Source of the DNA: Amycolatopsis sp. cg9
GTDB taxonomy: Bacteria > Actinomycetota > Actinomycetes > Mycobacteriales > Pseudonocardiaceae
DNA length: 64,000 nucleotides
Direction: 5' to 3'
Assembly: GCF_041346945.1 (NCBI RefSeq)
Contig: NZ_CP166850.1
Span: forward strand, 5,440,501 to 5,504,500
The translations under genes were made by a program, and so were the position numbers. The stretch's first letter is position 1. Every line of letters begins with the position of its first letter. Below are positions 1 through 12,862 of the stretch, in pieces. Under the pieces are notes generated by a model. It ran no database searches and was not told the origin of the DNA. It worked only from the letters and a program-made list of their open reading frames with translations.

Positions 1-404
1 AGGCCGCCGCCCATGACCGCGCCGTTGATGAACCCGAAGGTCGGGATCTCCGTCTCGGTGAGGCGGCGGAACACGTCGTGCCCGGTCTGGGCGATCTCGC
101 GCGCCAGCTTCGGGTCGCTCACGGACTCGACGCCGGAGAGGTCCGCGCCGACGGCGAAGATGAACGGCTTGCCGGTGACGGCGATCGCGGCCGGCTCGGC
201 CTCGAAGGCTTTGTCGATGGCCGCGTTCAGGCTGACCAGACCTTGGGGGCCGAAGGTGTTCGGCCGGGTGTGGTCGTGGCCGTTGTCGAGGGTGATCAGC
301 GCGACGGGCTTCTCGAGCCCGGGCACCTTCACGAGGCGGGTCACGGCGTGCGTGACGACCTCGTCCGGGAAGGCGGCCTTCGCTTCTTCAGCGGTGAAAG
401 TCAT
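1..404 (-). CDS. FadB-like enoyl-CoA hydratase/3-hydroxyacyl-CoA dehydrogenase, N-terminal part (cut by window)
   Basis: The visible 134 residues are the start of the crotonase domain of a multifunctional fatty-acid oxidation protein. The fragment carries a crotonase-like N-terminus (VALITLDNG), the CoA-pocket segment ITVTGK/FIFAVGADLSG and the oxyanion-hole glycines at GAVMGGG, where the window ends. The family hydrates enoyl-CoA and oxidises 3-hydroxyacyl-CoA in cytoplasmic beta-oxidation. The ATG overlaps the TAA of the upstream thiolase by one base (TAATG), so the two are translationally coupled, the usual fadA-fadB arrangement. Only the N-terminus is seen, so the dehydrogenase half is inferred from the thiolase partner. 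Confidence 0.85.
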   Translation of the reverse strand, partial: MTFTAEEAKAAFPDEVVTHAVTRLVKVPGLEKPVALITLDNGHDHTRPNTFGPQGLVSLNAAIDKAFEAEPAAIAVTGKPFIFAVGADLSGVESVSDPKLAREIAQTGHDVFRRLTETEIPTFGFINGAVMGGG

Positions 405-1636
405 TACTTCGCCCCCTCGAAGGCCGGGTTCTCCCAGATCACGGTGCCGCCCATGCCGATGCCGATGCACATCGTGGTGATGCCGTACCGGACGTCCGGC
501 CGCTCGGCGAACTGGCGCGCCAGCTGCGTCATGAGCCGGACGCCGGAGGAAGCCAGCGGGTGACCGCACGCGATCGCGCCGCCCCACTGGTTCACGCGCG
601 GGTCGTCGTCGGCGATGCCGAAGTGGTCGAGGAAGGCCAGCACCTGCACGGCGAAGGCTTCGTTGATCTCGAACAGGCCGATGTCGTCGATGGAAAGACC
701 GGTGCGCTTGAACAGCTTCTCGGTGGCGGGCACCGGGCCGATGCCCATGACCTCGGGCTCGACGCCGGCGAAGGAGTAGCCGACCAGCCGCATCGCGACC
801 GGCAGGCCCAGCTCGCGGGCGGTGTCCTCGTCGGCGAGGATCGAGGCGGTGGCGCCGTCGTTCAGGCCGGCCGCGTTGCCCGCGGTGATCCGGCCGTGCG
901 GGCGGAACGGCGTCTTCAGCCCGGCGAGCGTCTCCAGCGTGGTGCCGGGCCGCGGCGGCTCGTCCTCGGTGGCCAGGCCCCAGCCCAGCTCCTTCGAGCG
1001 GGTGGCGACCGGGACCAGCTCGGGGCCGATCTTGCCGGTCTTGACGGCTTCGGCGTACTTCTCCTGGCTGCGCGCGGCGTAGGTGTCGGTGCGCAGCTTG
1101 GTGATTTCCGGGAAGCGGTCGTGCAGGTTCTCGGCGGTCTGGCCCATGACGAGCGCGGTCGGGTCGACGAGCTTGTCGGCGATGATCCGCGGGTTCGGGT
1201 CGACGCCCTCGCCCATCGGGTGCCGGCCCATGTGCTCGACGCCACCGGCGATGGCGATGTCGTAGGCGCCGAAGCCGATGCCGGACGCGGTGGTGGTGAC
1301 CGCGGTCATCGCGCCGGCGCACATCCGGTCGATGGCGAAGCCGGGTACCGACTTCGGCAGCCCGGCGAGCAGCGCGGCGGTGCGGCCGATGGTCAGGCCC
1401 TGGTCGCCGATCTGGGTGGTGGCGGCGATGGCCACCTCGTCGACGCGCTCGGGCGGCAGTTCGGGGTGCCGCCGCAGCAGCTCGCGGATGGCGTTGACGA
1501 CGAGGTCGTCCGCCCGCGTCCCGGCGTAGATGCCCTTGTCGCCGGCCTTGCCGAAGGGGGTCCGTACCCCCTCGACGAAGGCGACGTTTCGCACGCCCCG
1601 CGCGTTCGGCGCGAGCGGCGTTGCTGGTGCGGCCAC
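404..1636 (-). CDS. fadA: acetyl-CoA C-acyltransferase (thiolase, FadA-like)
   Basis: A 410-residue thiolase that cleaves 3-ketoacyl-CoA with CoA in the last step of beta-oxidation. The acyl-accepting cysteine is Cys106 in DRMCAGAMTA. The later NEAFAVQ segment, the GHPLASSG histidine loop and the C-terminal TMCIGIGMGG motif with the second catalytic cysteine are all present, and the length is normal for the family. It lies first in a two-gene operon with the FadB-like gene and shares one base with it. The N-terminal 14 residues are not part of the fold, so a slightly later start is possible. Confidence 0.93.
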   Translation of the reverse strand: MAAPATPLAPNARGVRNVAFVEGVRTPFGKAGDKGIYAGTRADDLVVNAIRELLRRHPELPPERVDEVAIAATTQIGDQGLTIGRTAALLAGLPKSVPGFAIDRMCAGAMTAVTTTASGIGFGAYDIAIAGGVEHMGRHPMGEGVDPNPRIIADKLVDPTALVMGQTAENLHDRFPEITKLRTDTYAARSQEKYAEAVKTGKIGPELVPVATRSKELGWGLATEDEPPRPGTTLETLAGLKTPFRPHGRITAGNAAGLNDGATASILADEDTARELGLPVAMRLVGYSFAGVEPEVMGIGPVPATEKLFKRTGLSIDDIGLFEINEAFAVQVLAFLDHFGIADDDPRVNQWGGAIACGHPLASSGVRLMTQLARQFAERPDVRYGITTMCIGIGMGGTVIWENPAFEGAK

Positions 1637-1670
1637 GGGTGCTCCATGAAGTAGACGTTTCGTTCGGTCC

Positions 1671-1714
1671 GGGGGTCCGGGTGGCGGAGCCCCCGGCCCG
1701 GGGCGAAGCCCCGG
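1671..1714 (-). terminator. GC-rich double-hairpin element, 3' of the DUF998-like gene
   Basis: This is an array of G/C runs that can fold into two adjacent stems. Read on the minus strand it starts CCGGGGCTTCGCCCCGG and continues into a second stem ending in GGACCCCC. It lies just downstream of the minus-strand gene at 1781-2410, so a transcription-terminating role is plausible. The same element, differing at about two positions, lies downstream of the plus-strand gene at 34833-35075, in the same orientation relative to the gene (35093-35135). Confidence 0.5.
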
Positions 1715-1780
1715 TTGTCACAGCCGCACGATAGCCCTTGTTACCCGCCGGTAACCAGGGTTGTGGCCCGGTCGAGTGGG

Positions 1781-2410
1781 CTACGGCACACTCTTGGGCG
1801 TCAACGTCTGTCCCTTCAGCAGCCACGCCACACCGAACGCCCACACCGCGACGCTCTCCAGCCACAGCGCCGGGTGCAGCTCGGGCACCAGCCGGAGCCG
1901 GCTCGTCAGCGCGATCAGCACGAGTGCGGCCAGGATCACCACGCCGCAGACGCGGTAGACGACCCCGAAACCCGGGGGCTGCTCGCCGTCGTGGGGGAAC
2001 AGGCGCAGGCAGAAGTAGGCGAGGGAGAGGAAGAAGACCGCGGCGAACGCCAGGTGCAGCACGCCCGACGTCCGGTCCCAGGCCGTCACGTCGTGGTCCG
2101 GGGTGGCGGGGAACAGCGCGAGCCCGATCGCGCCGAGGCCGGCCACGCTGCTGGCGACGTTGTCGACGAAGTCGTGGCCGTAGTAGGCGAGCAGGAACAC
2201 CCCGGCCGCGCACATCGAGCCGACGAAGACGTCGCGGACGTCGGTGTAGTAGTAGCCGCTGAGGGAGCCGACGAGGCCGCCGCCCTGCACCCACTGCTTG
2301 CCGAGGATCAGGACGAACGGCAGCGCCAGGCCGATGAGGCCGATGGCGCGCCGGAGGAACAGGTAGGAGTGGACGAGGGTGCTCTGCGGGGAACGGGTTG
2401 CCGTGGTCAT
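1781..2410 (-). CDS. DUF998-like integral membrane protein
   Basis: A 209-residue protein with about six hydrophobic membrane segments (roughly residues 22-40, 62-80, 88-104, 118-135, 150-167 and 180-196). The family-like GYYYTDVRDVFVGS segment follows the first membrane span. No catalytic motif is recognisable and the function is unknown. It stands alone between the thiolase and the urea operon, with a hairpin element downstream. Assignment to DUF998 rests on topology and on the GYYYT..R..FVG pattern, so it is tentative. Confidence 0.6.
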   Translation of the reverse strand: MTTATRSPQSTLVHSYLFLRRAIGLIGLALPFVLILGKQWVQGGGLVGSLSGYYYTDVRDVFVGSMCAAGVFLLAYYGHDFVDNVASSVAGLGAIGLALFPATPDHDVTAWDRTSGVLHLAFAAVFFLSLAYFCLRLFPHDGEQPPGFGVVYRVCGVVILAALVLIALTSRLRLVPELHPALWLESVAVWAFGVAWLLKGQTLTPKSVP

Positions 2411-2495
2411 GGCCGCCTCCGGGGGTCGCTACCCGGTACATCGGCAGGCCCGGCGCGGTCGCTGAAGGTTCGTTACCGCGCCGGGCAGCTGATCG

Positions 2496-4123
2496 TTACC
2501 CGCCGAGGTGCGCCAGCCAGCCGCCCTTCGCCGAGATGTCCTCCGCGCCTTCGGTCGCCGCCGGTTCGCACAGGAAGCCGGGCACCCGGGTGCCGTCCGC
2601 CAGCTCGACCTTCCCGATCGCCAGCGGCGCGGGGACCCGCGAGACGAACTCGCCGAAGCCCCGCACCGGCAGCTCCCACACCTCCGCGGCGATCGCGACG
2701 CCGCCGCCGGAGACCCGGACCAGCCCGGGTTTGGGCGGCACGGTGTCCAGGGCGAACAACCGGTACGCCGCGGAAGTCGAAACCGCGGCCACGAACCGGC
2801 CGCCTCGGGACGTCAGCTCGTGGTTCAGCGGCTGCCCGCGCAGGTGCGCGCCGACCACCGCGATCGGCACCCGCTCGCCGCGCAGCCCGGCCAGCGCGGC
2901 CAGCTTCAGGTCGTCGTGCGGGGCGCCGACCAGCATCACGCCGAACGGGCGCCCGGCCACCGTCCCGGCCGGGACGGCCAGCGCGGACAGGCCGAACAGG
3001 TTGGTGGAGTTGGTGAACCGGCCCAGCCGCGCGTTGACCGCGACCGGGTCCGCCGCGACCTCCGCCAGTGTCGGGTGCTCGGTCGTCGTCGGGACCAGCA
3101 GCGCGTCGACGCCGGCCAGCGTCGCCAGTGCTTCGGCCCGCAGGCCGGCCAGCTTCGCCCGGTCCGAGAACAGCCGGTGGGCCGGGATGTCCCTGGCACC
3201 GGTGATGATGCCGTGCACCACCGGGTCGACGGCGTCCGGGTGCGCGTCCAGGAACTCGCCGACCGCGGTGTACCGCTCGGCGACGAACGCGCCGCCGTAC
3301 AGGAGCTGTGCTGCCTCCAGGAACGCGGAGATGTCCACAGTGGTCACTTCGGCACCCGCGGCGGCGTACTCCTCGACGGCGGCCTCGAACGCCGCCGCCC
3401 ACCCCGGCGCCAAAGGACCCAGTTCGGCCGGCACGCCGAGCCGGAACCGTCCCGTGTGGACCTGCGCGGGTTCGGCCAGGCAGGTCAGCGCGAACGAGGC
3501 CTCCTCGACCGTCCGCGCGAACAGCGAGACGCAGTCGATACTCGCGCACGCGGGCACGACGCCGTCGGTCGGCAGCAGGCCCGGGGTCGGCTTGAGCCCG
3601 ACGATCCCGTTGAACGCCGCCGGCACCCGGCCCGAACCCGCGGTGTCGGTGCCCAGCGCCAGATCGGCGATCCCCAGCGCGACCGCCACCGCCGAACCCG
3701 AGCTGGACCCGCCGGAGACGTAAGCCGGGTCGACCGCGTTGCGCACCGCGCCGTACGGGCTGCGCGTCCCGACCAGCCCGGTCGCGAACTGGTCCAGGTT
3801 GGTCGTGCCGAGCACCAGCGCCCCGGCCGCCCGCAACCGCGCGACGACCGGGGCGTCGGCCTCCGGCTTGTACGCGTACGCCGGGCAGCCCGCCGTCGTC
3901 GGCAGGCCCGCGACGTCGATGTTGCCCTTGACCGCGACGAGCTTTCCGGCCAGCGGCAGGCCGCGGTCCGCCGGCGCCGCCGCCTCGGCCAGGACCTCGG
4001 CTTCGGGCCGCAGGTCGATCCAGATCTCCGGCCGGTCCACCTGCTCGATCCGGCGGTACGCCGCCCGGACGCGCTCGACGGCGGTGCCGGATGCCGCCGC
4101 TGCGGGAAAGCGTGCGTCGGCGG

Positions 4124-4127
<4 letters not shown>
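2496..4127 (-). CDS. atzF: allophanate hydrolase
   Basis: A 543-residue amidase-signature hydrolase that splits allophanate into two ammonia and CO2, the second half of the ATP-dependent urea degradation route. The Ser-Ser-Lys catalytic system is visible: Lys67 in VAVKGNID, the Ser-rich GGSSSGSA loop at 139-146 and the nucleophile Ser165 in TDTAGSGR. The C-terminal ~120 residues are the extra domain typical of AtzF (SRGGRFVAAV... VRGFGEFV). The ATG overlaps the TGA of the urea carboxylase gene (ATGA). It is the last gene of a five-gene operon. Confidence 0.95.
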
Positions 4128-7647
<3,520 letters not shown>

Positions 7648-7651
<4 letters not shown>

Positions 7652-8283
7652 TCGTCACCCCCGGCCGAGGTGACGACCATGCGCACCGGCGTCGGGTCGA
7701 ACCCGTTGCAGGGGTTGTTGATCTGCGGGCAGTTCGAGACGAGGACGAGCACGTCGGTCTCCGCGCGCAGCCGGACTTCCAGGCCCGGCGCGGAAATGCC
7801 GTCGACGATGCCGAGCGTGCCGTCTTCTTCGACCGGCACGTTCATGTACCAGTTGACGTTGCTGACCAGGTCGCGCTTGCCCAGCCCCCACTTGGCGCCT
7901 TCGCTGAGGAAGTTCTCGACGCACGCGTGCTGGTACCGGGTGTGCTGGCCGTAGCGGAGGCTGTTGGACTCCTTGCTGCACGCGCCGCCGAGCGTGTCGT
8001 GGCGGCCGCAGGTGTCGGCGACGACGGTCAGCAGCGGGGCGCCTTCCTGGGTGCGTAGCACGCTGCCCGTGGTGAGGAAGATGTTGCCCTGCGCTGCTAT
8101 CGTCGCGGCCGCGCTGTAGCGCTTCGCGGTGTCGTTCGCGTCGTAGCAGAGGAAGTCGACGGCCTGGTTGCCGCCGAGGTCGATGATCGTCAGCTCGCTG
8201 CCGCGCTTGAGCACGGTCGAGAACGGGGCGCGCGCCGGGACGTCGAAGGTCAGCTCCAGCTGCGACTGGTAGGCCGTGCTCAT
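7648..8283 (-). CDS. urea carboxylase-associated DUF1989 protein (UAAP2 type)
   Basis: A 211-residue DUF1989 protein. The start is the ATG at 8283, which overlaps the TGA of the preceding gene (ATGA). A longer open frame exists upstream but reads into that gene. Typical features are GGNQAVDFLCYDAND near residue 40, the cysteine-containing DTCGRHDTLGGACS segment and the NWYMNVPVEEDG motif. DUF1989 proteins come as pairs next to urea carboxylase, and their enzymatic role has been debated (carboxyguanidine deiminase activity is known for related subunits). If that applies, the operon may act on guanidine rather than on urea itself. Confidence 0.88.
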
Positions 8284-9113
8284 GCGATCCCCCGTGCGGT
8301 CAGGTAGTCGGCGGTGTTCTCGAAGGCACGCTGGGCTTCGGGGCTGTGAGTCCACTCCGGACTGTCCGGGGTGGACGGAGTGTCGCGCCAGGCGAGGACT
8401 TCGAGGTTCGTCGCGGTGTAGTCCGGGCGCGGGTCCACCGGGTGCGGCACGTTGGTGACCAGTACGATCGACGGGATCTCGATCCGCAGGTCGACGGACT
8501 TCCCGGCGCCCGCGGAGCCGGTGAACTCCAGCGCGCCGTCCGGCTGGACGCGCACGCCCTGGAAGAACGACAGGCTCGGCGGCAGATCACGCGGTCCCAG
8601 CCCGTGCTTCGCCGCGGCCAGGGTGAACAGCGGCAGCCCGGCGGGGGAGGGGCCCTGCGGGGCACCGTCGCCGTAGCGCTCGGTGTTGCCGTCCACAGTG
8701 GACGTCCCGCACAGGGCGTCGTGGCGCCCGCTGGCGTCCGAGACGATCGTGGCGAGCACGCGGCCCTGGTCGGACAGCAGCGCCACCTTCTCGCCGAGGT
8801 AGGCGTTCCACTGCACCTTCACCGTGTCGGCGACGTTCAGCCGTTCCCACGGCTGGTCGGCGTTGAACAGCAGCACGTGCGCGCAGGCGCCGCCCTCGAC
8901 GTCGGTCAGCCGCAGCCGCGTACCCCGGGCCAGCACCTTGTGCGTGTACCCGCCCCCGGCGACGGTCTCCGCCCAGGTCAGCGCCTCGGGCGCCACCCCG
9001 GGCGGGACGGCCGGCCAGGTGCTCGCCGGGATCGACGGCATCGTTTCGACCACGGTGCCGGCCTGGGCCCGGGCGTGGTCCCGGGCGCCGTAGGTGGTGG
9101 CGGTGGTGCTCAT
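8280..9113 (-). CDS. urea carboxylase-associated DUF1989 protein (UAAP1 type)
   Basis: A 277-residue DUF1989 paralogue of the next gene. It has the same core: LRLTDVEGGACAHVLLFNAD, ASGRHDALCGTSTVDG and LSFFQGVRVQPDG. The N-terminus is longer than in the partner, as usual for the first subunit of the pair. The two subunits probably form a heteromer; in characterised systems such a pair works upstream of a carboxylase on guanidine-derived substrates. It begins 10 bases after the permease gene ends and overlaps the next gene by ATGA. One of the eight perfect GTCCACTGTGGAC motifs lies in this gene, reading STVD. Confidence 0.87.
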   Translation of the reverse strand: MSTTATTYGARDHARAQAGTVVETMPSIPASTWPAVPPGVAPEALTWAETVAGGGYTHKVLARGTRLRLTDVEGGACAHVLLFNADQPWERLNVADTVKVQWNAYLGEKVALLSDQGRVLATIVSDASGRHDALCGTSTVDGNTERYGDGAPQGPSPAGLPLFTLAAAKHGLGPRDLPPSLSFFQGVRVQPDGALEFTGSAGAGKSVDLRIEIPSIVLVTNVPHPVDPRPDYTATNLEVLAWRDTPSTPDSPEWTHSPEAQRAFENTADYLTARGIA

Positions 9114-9123
9114 GGACGTCCTC

Positions 9124-10590
9124 TCAGATCGCGGGTTCGAGGGCGGGAGCGGGGCGCAGCCGCAGCCAGCAGAGCCAGCCGATCACCAGCGCGCCGCCGA
9201 CGAACTCTAGCGGGAACAGCAGCATCCAGGGGGCGCCCGAACCGGCGACGTCGTAGATCTCCGCGCGCGGCCAGGCGATGTTCACGCTCATGGCGATCCC
9301 GTAGAGCACGGCTGCCCCGTTCAGCGGGACACCCCAGCGTCCCAGCGAGAACCGGCCGGGCTCCGCGGGGAACCGCCCCCGCAGCCTGGCGACCAGCAGC
9401 GGCCCGGTGACCAGCAGGTACGCCAGGTAGACGACCACCACCGACGTCCCGGTGATCGTGCTGAAGAGCGTCGGGTTGCCGACGTTGAGCAGCAGCAGGG
9501 CGATGGCCAGCGCCCCGGAGACGAGCGCGGGCGCGACCGGCGTCCCCGTGCGGGGATTCACCGACGAAAGTCGGGTGGCGGCGGGGAGCGCGCCGTCGCG
9601 GGCCATCGCGAAGACCAGCCGGACGGTGCCGGTCTGGATGGTGAGCGTGCAGACCACGACGGCGATGGCGACGTCGGCGAGGAAGACGCGGCCGAGGGTG
9701 TCGCCGAAGACGGCGGTGATCACGTACGGCAGGCCGCGGCCGGCGAGCTGGCCGTCGGTGAGGCTCGGCGCGGCCATCAGCGCGGTGAGCACCACGGCCA
9801 GCCCGCCGATCCCGGACACGAGCACGGCCCGCAGCACCGCGCGCGGCGCCGCCCTTCGCGCGTCCTTCGTCTCCTCCGCGACCGACGCGGCGGTGTCGAA
9901 GCCGTAGAGCACGTACGCGGCCATGAGCGCCGAAGCGAGGACACCGCCGATCCCGGCGCTGGTGCCGGGGGCGTCGTGCGCGACCACCTGCGGGCCGCGG
10001 ACGGCGAACAGGCCCAGCCCGGCGACGAGGACCACGACGCCGAGCAGCTCGGCCGCGACACCGACGTCGTTGATCCGGGCCATCAGCCGGACACCGCCGG
10101 CGTTGACGAGCGTGGTGAAGACGAGCAGGAGCGTGCCGAGGACCACGGCGTTGGCCGCGCCCGACGGCGACGTCACCGAGGGGTCGCCGCCGACGAGCTG
10201 GAAGCCGTCCCACACCGACGGCAGCACCACCTGCAGCGCGATCGCCGCGGCGGCGAGCGCGACGACGCAGCCGAGCAGCATCATCCAGCCGGCGAGCCAC
10301 CCGAGGAATCCCTTCGAGACCTGCTTCGCCCATTGGTACACGGAGCCGGCGAGCGGGAAGCGCGCGGCGAGCTCGGCGAAGGTGAGCGCCACGAGCAGCT
10401 GGCCGCCGAGGACGACCGGCCACGTCCAGAAGAAGAGCGGGCCGCCGAAGGTGTAGCCGAACCCGAAGAGCTGGAAGACCGTCGTGAGGATGGAGACGAA
10501 CGAGAACCCGGCGGCGAAGGCGGAGAACCCGCCCAGCGACCGGCGGAGCTCTTGGCGGTAACCGAAGGTGGCGAGATCGTCGGGCGGCAT
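9124..10590 (-). CDS. APC-family amino acid/amine permease of the urea carboxylase operon
   Basis: A 488-residue transporter with about twelve hydrophobic segments. The N-terminal RRSLGGFSAFAAGFSFVSI and the FPLAGSVYQWAKQ segment are hallmarks of APC amino acid/amine permeases, including those linked to urea or guanidine degradation. It is the first gene of the minus-strand operon, so it probably imports the substrate of the downstream enzymes across the cytoplasmic membrane. AAGGAG lies five bases before the ATG. The substrate is not readable from sequence. Confidence 0.88.
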   Translation of the reverse strand: MPPDDLATFGYRQELRRSLGGFSAFAAGFSFVSILTTVFQLFGFGYTFGGPLFFWTWPVVLGGQLLVALTFAELAARFPLAGSVYQWAKQVSKGFLGWLAGWMMLLGCVVALAAAAIALQVVLPSVWDGFQLVGGDPSVTSPSGAANAVVLGTLLLVFTTLVNAGGVRLMARINDVGVAAELLGVVVLVAGLGLFAVRGPQVVAHDAPGTSAGIGGVLASALMAAYVLYGFDTAASVAEETKDARRAAPRAVLRAVLVSGIGGLAVVLTALMAAPSLTDGQLAGRGLPYVITAVFGDTLGRVFLADVAIAVVVCTLTIQTGTVRLVFAMARDGALPAATRLSSVNPRTGTPVAPALVSGALAIALLLLNVGNPTLFSTITGTSVVVVYLAYLLVTGPLLVARLRGRFPAEPGRFSLGRWGVPLNGAAVLYGIAMSVNIAWPRAEIYDVAGSGAPWMLLFPLEFVGGALVIGWLCWLRLRPAPALEPAI

Positions 10591-10765
10591 GCGGACTCCT
10601 TGTTTCGATCGTTTGACAGAAATTAGGTCCGGGCCGGGTCCTCTTGATCTCTGACGCGTTAGGGGTGCGTTAACGGCCCTCGCTTCCGCGCGTCAACAGC
10701 GACATGCGGGCGTAACCGCACCTCGGTGCGGGTGCCCGGGCGCCGGACCTGGCAAGATCACGCCC
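10591..10765. promoter_or_regulatory. divergent promoter region between the urea operon and the TetR gene
   Basis: These 175 bases separate the permease (leftward) from the TetR regulator (rightward), so both promoters and any operator must lie here. A TTGACA hexamer is at 10613-10618 on the plus strand, but no well-spaced -10 partner is clear. I found no convincing long inverted repeat that would mark the operator. Confidence 0.45.
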
Positions 10766-11431
10766 GTGGTCAAAGGCGCGGGAGTCGGCAGGCCGAGGGC
10801 GAGCGGAGCGGCGGCGAACCGCCCGGACGCGCGCCAGGCGGTGCTCGACGCGGCGGGAGAGCTGTTCACCGGAGCCGGTTACGCGGCGACGACGACCCGC
10901 GCGATCGCGGAGCGCGCGGGCCTGCGCCAGGCGTCGCTCTACTACCACTTCCCGGCGAAGGAAGACATCCTCGCGGCGTTGCTGGCGGAAACGGTCCGGC
11001 CTTCGCTGGATTTGGCTTCCCGTCTGGTCGGTGCCGCGGGCCCGGCGGCGGTGCGGCTGTGGGCGCTGGCGTACGCGGACATCGGCCTGCTCGGCGGGGC
11101 CCGCCACAACTTGGGCGCGTTGTACTTGCTGCCGGAGGTGGGCTCGGCGAACCTGGCCCGCTTCCGCGCGGAGCGAGCGGACCTGAAGGCGGCGTACGGC
11201 CGTCTGGTGGCGGCTTCGGGGGTGGCGCCGGAGTCGGTGGCGATCCGGACGGACCTGGTGTTCGGGCTGGTGGAGAGCATCGCGGTGGTCCGCAGGGACG
11301 ACCCGGACCTCGACGTCGAGGCCCACGTCCGCGAAGGGGCGGACGGGGTGGTGCGGCTGGTCGGGACGGCGGAGCCGTCGGAGGACCTGCGGGCCGAGGC
11401 CCACACCCTGCTGGCCACCCTCGCGAGCTGA
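10766..11431 (+). CDS. TetR-family transcriptional regulator
   Basis: A 221-residue regulator with an N-terminal helix-turn-helix (about residues 25-70). The diagnostic TTTRAIAERAGLRQASLYYHFPAKEDIL pattern spans helices 2-4, here split by motif: TTRAIAERAG, then SLYYHFPAKE. The C-terminal ligand domain is generic. The GTG start is chosen because it gives the usual short basic lead before the HTH. It diverges from the urea carboxylase operon and is its most likely repressor or sensor, by position only. Confidence 0.88.
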   Translation: MVKGAGVGRPRASGAAANRPDARQAVLDAAGELFTGAGYAATTTRAIAERAGLRQASLYYHFPAKEDILAALLAETVRPSLDLASRLVGAAGPAAVRLWALAYADIGLLGGARHNLGALYLLPEVGSANLARFRAERADLKAAYGRLVAASGVAPESVAIRTDLVFGLVESIAVVRRDDPDLDVEAHVREGADGVVRLVGTAEPSEDLRAEAHTLLATLAS

Positions 11432-11477
11432 CCCGGCCCCCGACCGCCCCAATGTGGCGTTGGGTGCATCGAGCGCA

Positions 11478-11524
11478 CCCAATGTGGCGTTCGGTGCGTT
11501 GGACGCACCGAACGCCACATTGGG
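11478..11524. repeat. perfect 22-bp inverted repeat (palindromic intergenic element)
   Basis: Two perfectly complementary 22-base arms (first arm begins CCCAATGTGGCGTTCGG) are separated by the 3-base loop TGG. A degenerate half copy precedes it at about 11449-11477. It lies between the convergent TetR and rnd genes, a natural place for a bidirectional terminator. Confidence 0.8.
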
Positions 11525-11540
11525 GAGCTTGGGGCCGGGG

Positions 11541-12794
11541 TCAGGAAGCCGTTGCCTGCAGGGCCTTGCTCAGCGCCGTCGCCGTCAGGTCGACCTGCCA
11601 CGGCCGGGCGCCGCCCGCGCGCAGGACGTCCGCCACCGAGTCCTCGTCCGTCTCCGCCGGCGGCCGCCAGCACGTGCGGCGCACCAGGTCCGGCAGCAGC
11701 AGGTTCTCCACCGGGAGCCGGCGGTCCTCCGCGATCGCCGTCAGCGCCGCGCGGGCCGCCGACAGCCGGGCCGCCGCGTCCGGGTCCTTGTCGGCCCAGC
11801 GGTTGACCGGGGGCGGGCCGTCCGTCGGCTGCGCGGGCGACGGCAGCTCCGACGCCGGGAGGGCGCGGGCCGCCTGCAGGTGGCGCAGCCAGCTCGCCGT
11901 GTACTTGCGCTGGACCCGGCCGCTGAAGACCGGGAGCGCCTGGAGGTCCTCGACCGTCTTCGGGTCGGCCGTCACCGCGTTGATGATCGCGCTGTCCGGC
12001 AGGATGCGGCTCGGTGCGCGGTCGCGTTTGCGGGCGAGCTCGTCGCGCGCCTGCCACAGCTCGCGGACCGCCGCCAGGCCGCGGGGGTTGCGGATCTTGT
12101 GGACACCGGACGTCCGGCGCCACGGCTCGGCCCGCGGGGGCGGCGGCGGGGCCGTCCGGACGTTTTCGAACTCCTGCCGCGCCCACTCCAGCTTGCCCTG
12201 GGCGCCCAGCTCCGCCTCCAGCTTTTCGCGCAGCTGGATGAGCAGCTCGACGTCGAGGGCCGCGTAGTTGAGCCAGTCGACCGGCAGCGGCCGCTTCGAC
12301 CAGTCCGCCGCGCTGTGCCCCTTTTCGAGGGTGTAGCCGAGCAGCAGCTCGACGAGCGTCCCCAGCGCCACGCGTTCGTAGCCCGCCAGCCGGCCGGCCA
12401 GCTCGGTGTCGAACAGCGCCGCCGGGTGCAGGTCCAGCTCGGCGAGGCAGGGGAGGTCCTGGGAGGCCGCGTGCAGCACCCATTCCAGGTCGTTGAGGAC
12501 GTCGCGCAGCGGCTGGAGGTCGTCGGCCAGCGCGATCGGGTCGATCAGCACCGTGCCGGAACCCTCACGGCGCAGCTGCACGAGGTAGGCCTTGGGCCAG
12601 TACCGGTAGCCGGACGCGCGTTCGGTGTCGACGGCGACCGCGCCGGTGCCCGCGGCGAGTCTCGCGCAGGCCTCGGCCAGCGCGGACGGTTCGGTGATCA
12701 CCGGGGGCGTGCCCTCGGCGGGTTCGCGTAGCAGCACAGGGCCGCCCGTGGACTCGATCTCCATCCCGGTGTCCTCGGCCTCTGCACTTCCCAT
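11541..12794 (-). CDS. rnd: ribonuclease D (DEDDy 3'-5' exonuclease with HRDC domains)
   Basis: A 417-residue exoribonuclease acting in tRNA and stable RNA 3'-end trimming. Exo motif I is VDTERASG (about 55), motif II is the Asp in HAASQDLPCLAEL, and motif III is YAALDVELL with the Tyr/Asp pair of the DEDDy class. HRDC-type helical domains fill the C-terminal half. Gene order rnd - DUF3000 - hem genes resembles the mycobacterial arrangement. The start at 12794 gives an acidic, disordered lead; Met11 is an alternative. Confidence 0.92.
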   Translation of the reverse strand: MGSAEAEDTGMEIESTGGPVLLREPAEGTPPVITEPSALAEACARLAAGTGAVAVDTERASGYRYWPKAYLVQLRREGSGTVLIDPIALADDLQPLRDVLNDLEWVLHAASQDLPCLAELDLHPAALFDTELAGRLAGYERVALGTLVELLLGYTLEKGHSAADWSKRPLPVDWLNYAALDVELLIQLREKLEAELGAQGKLEWARQEFENVRTAPPPPPRAEPWRRTSGVHKIRNPRGLAAVRELWQARDELARKRDRAPSRILPDSAIINAVTADPKTVEDLQALPVFSGRVQRKYTASWLRHLQAARALPASELPSPAQPTDGPPPVNRWADKDPDAAARLSAARAALTAIAEDRRLPVENLLLPDLVRRTCWRPPAETDEDSVADVLRAGGARPWQVDLTATALSKALQATAS

Positions 12795-12862
12795 AACTGA
12801 CGACCCTACGGGACGGGCGTACCGCGCCTGGTGCGCCCGCCCCGCAGGGAGGTTCGTCTGCG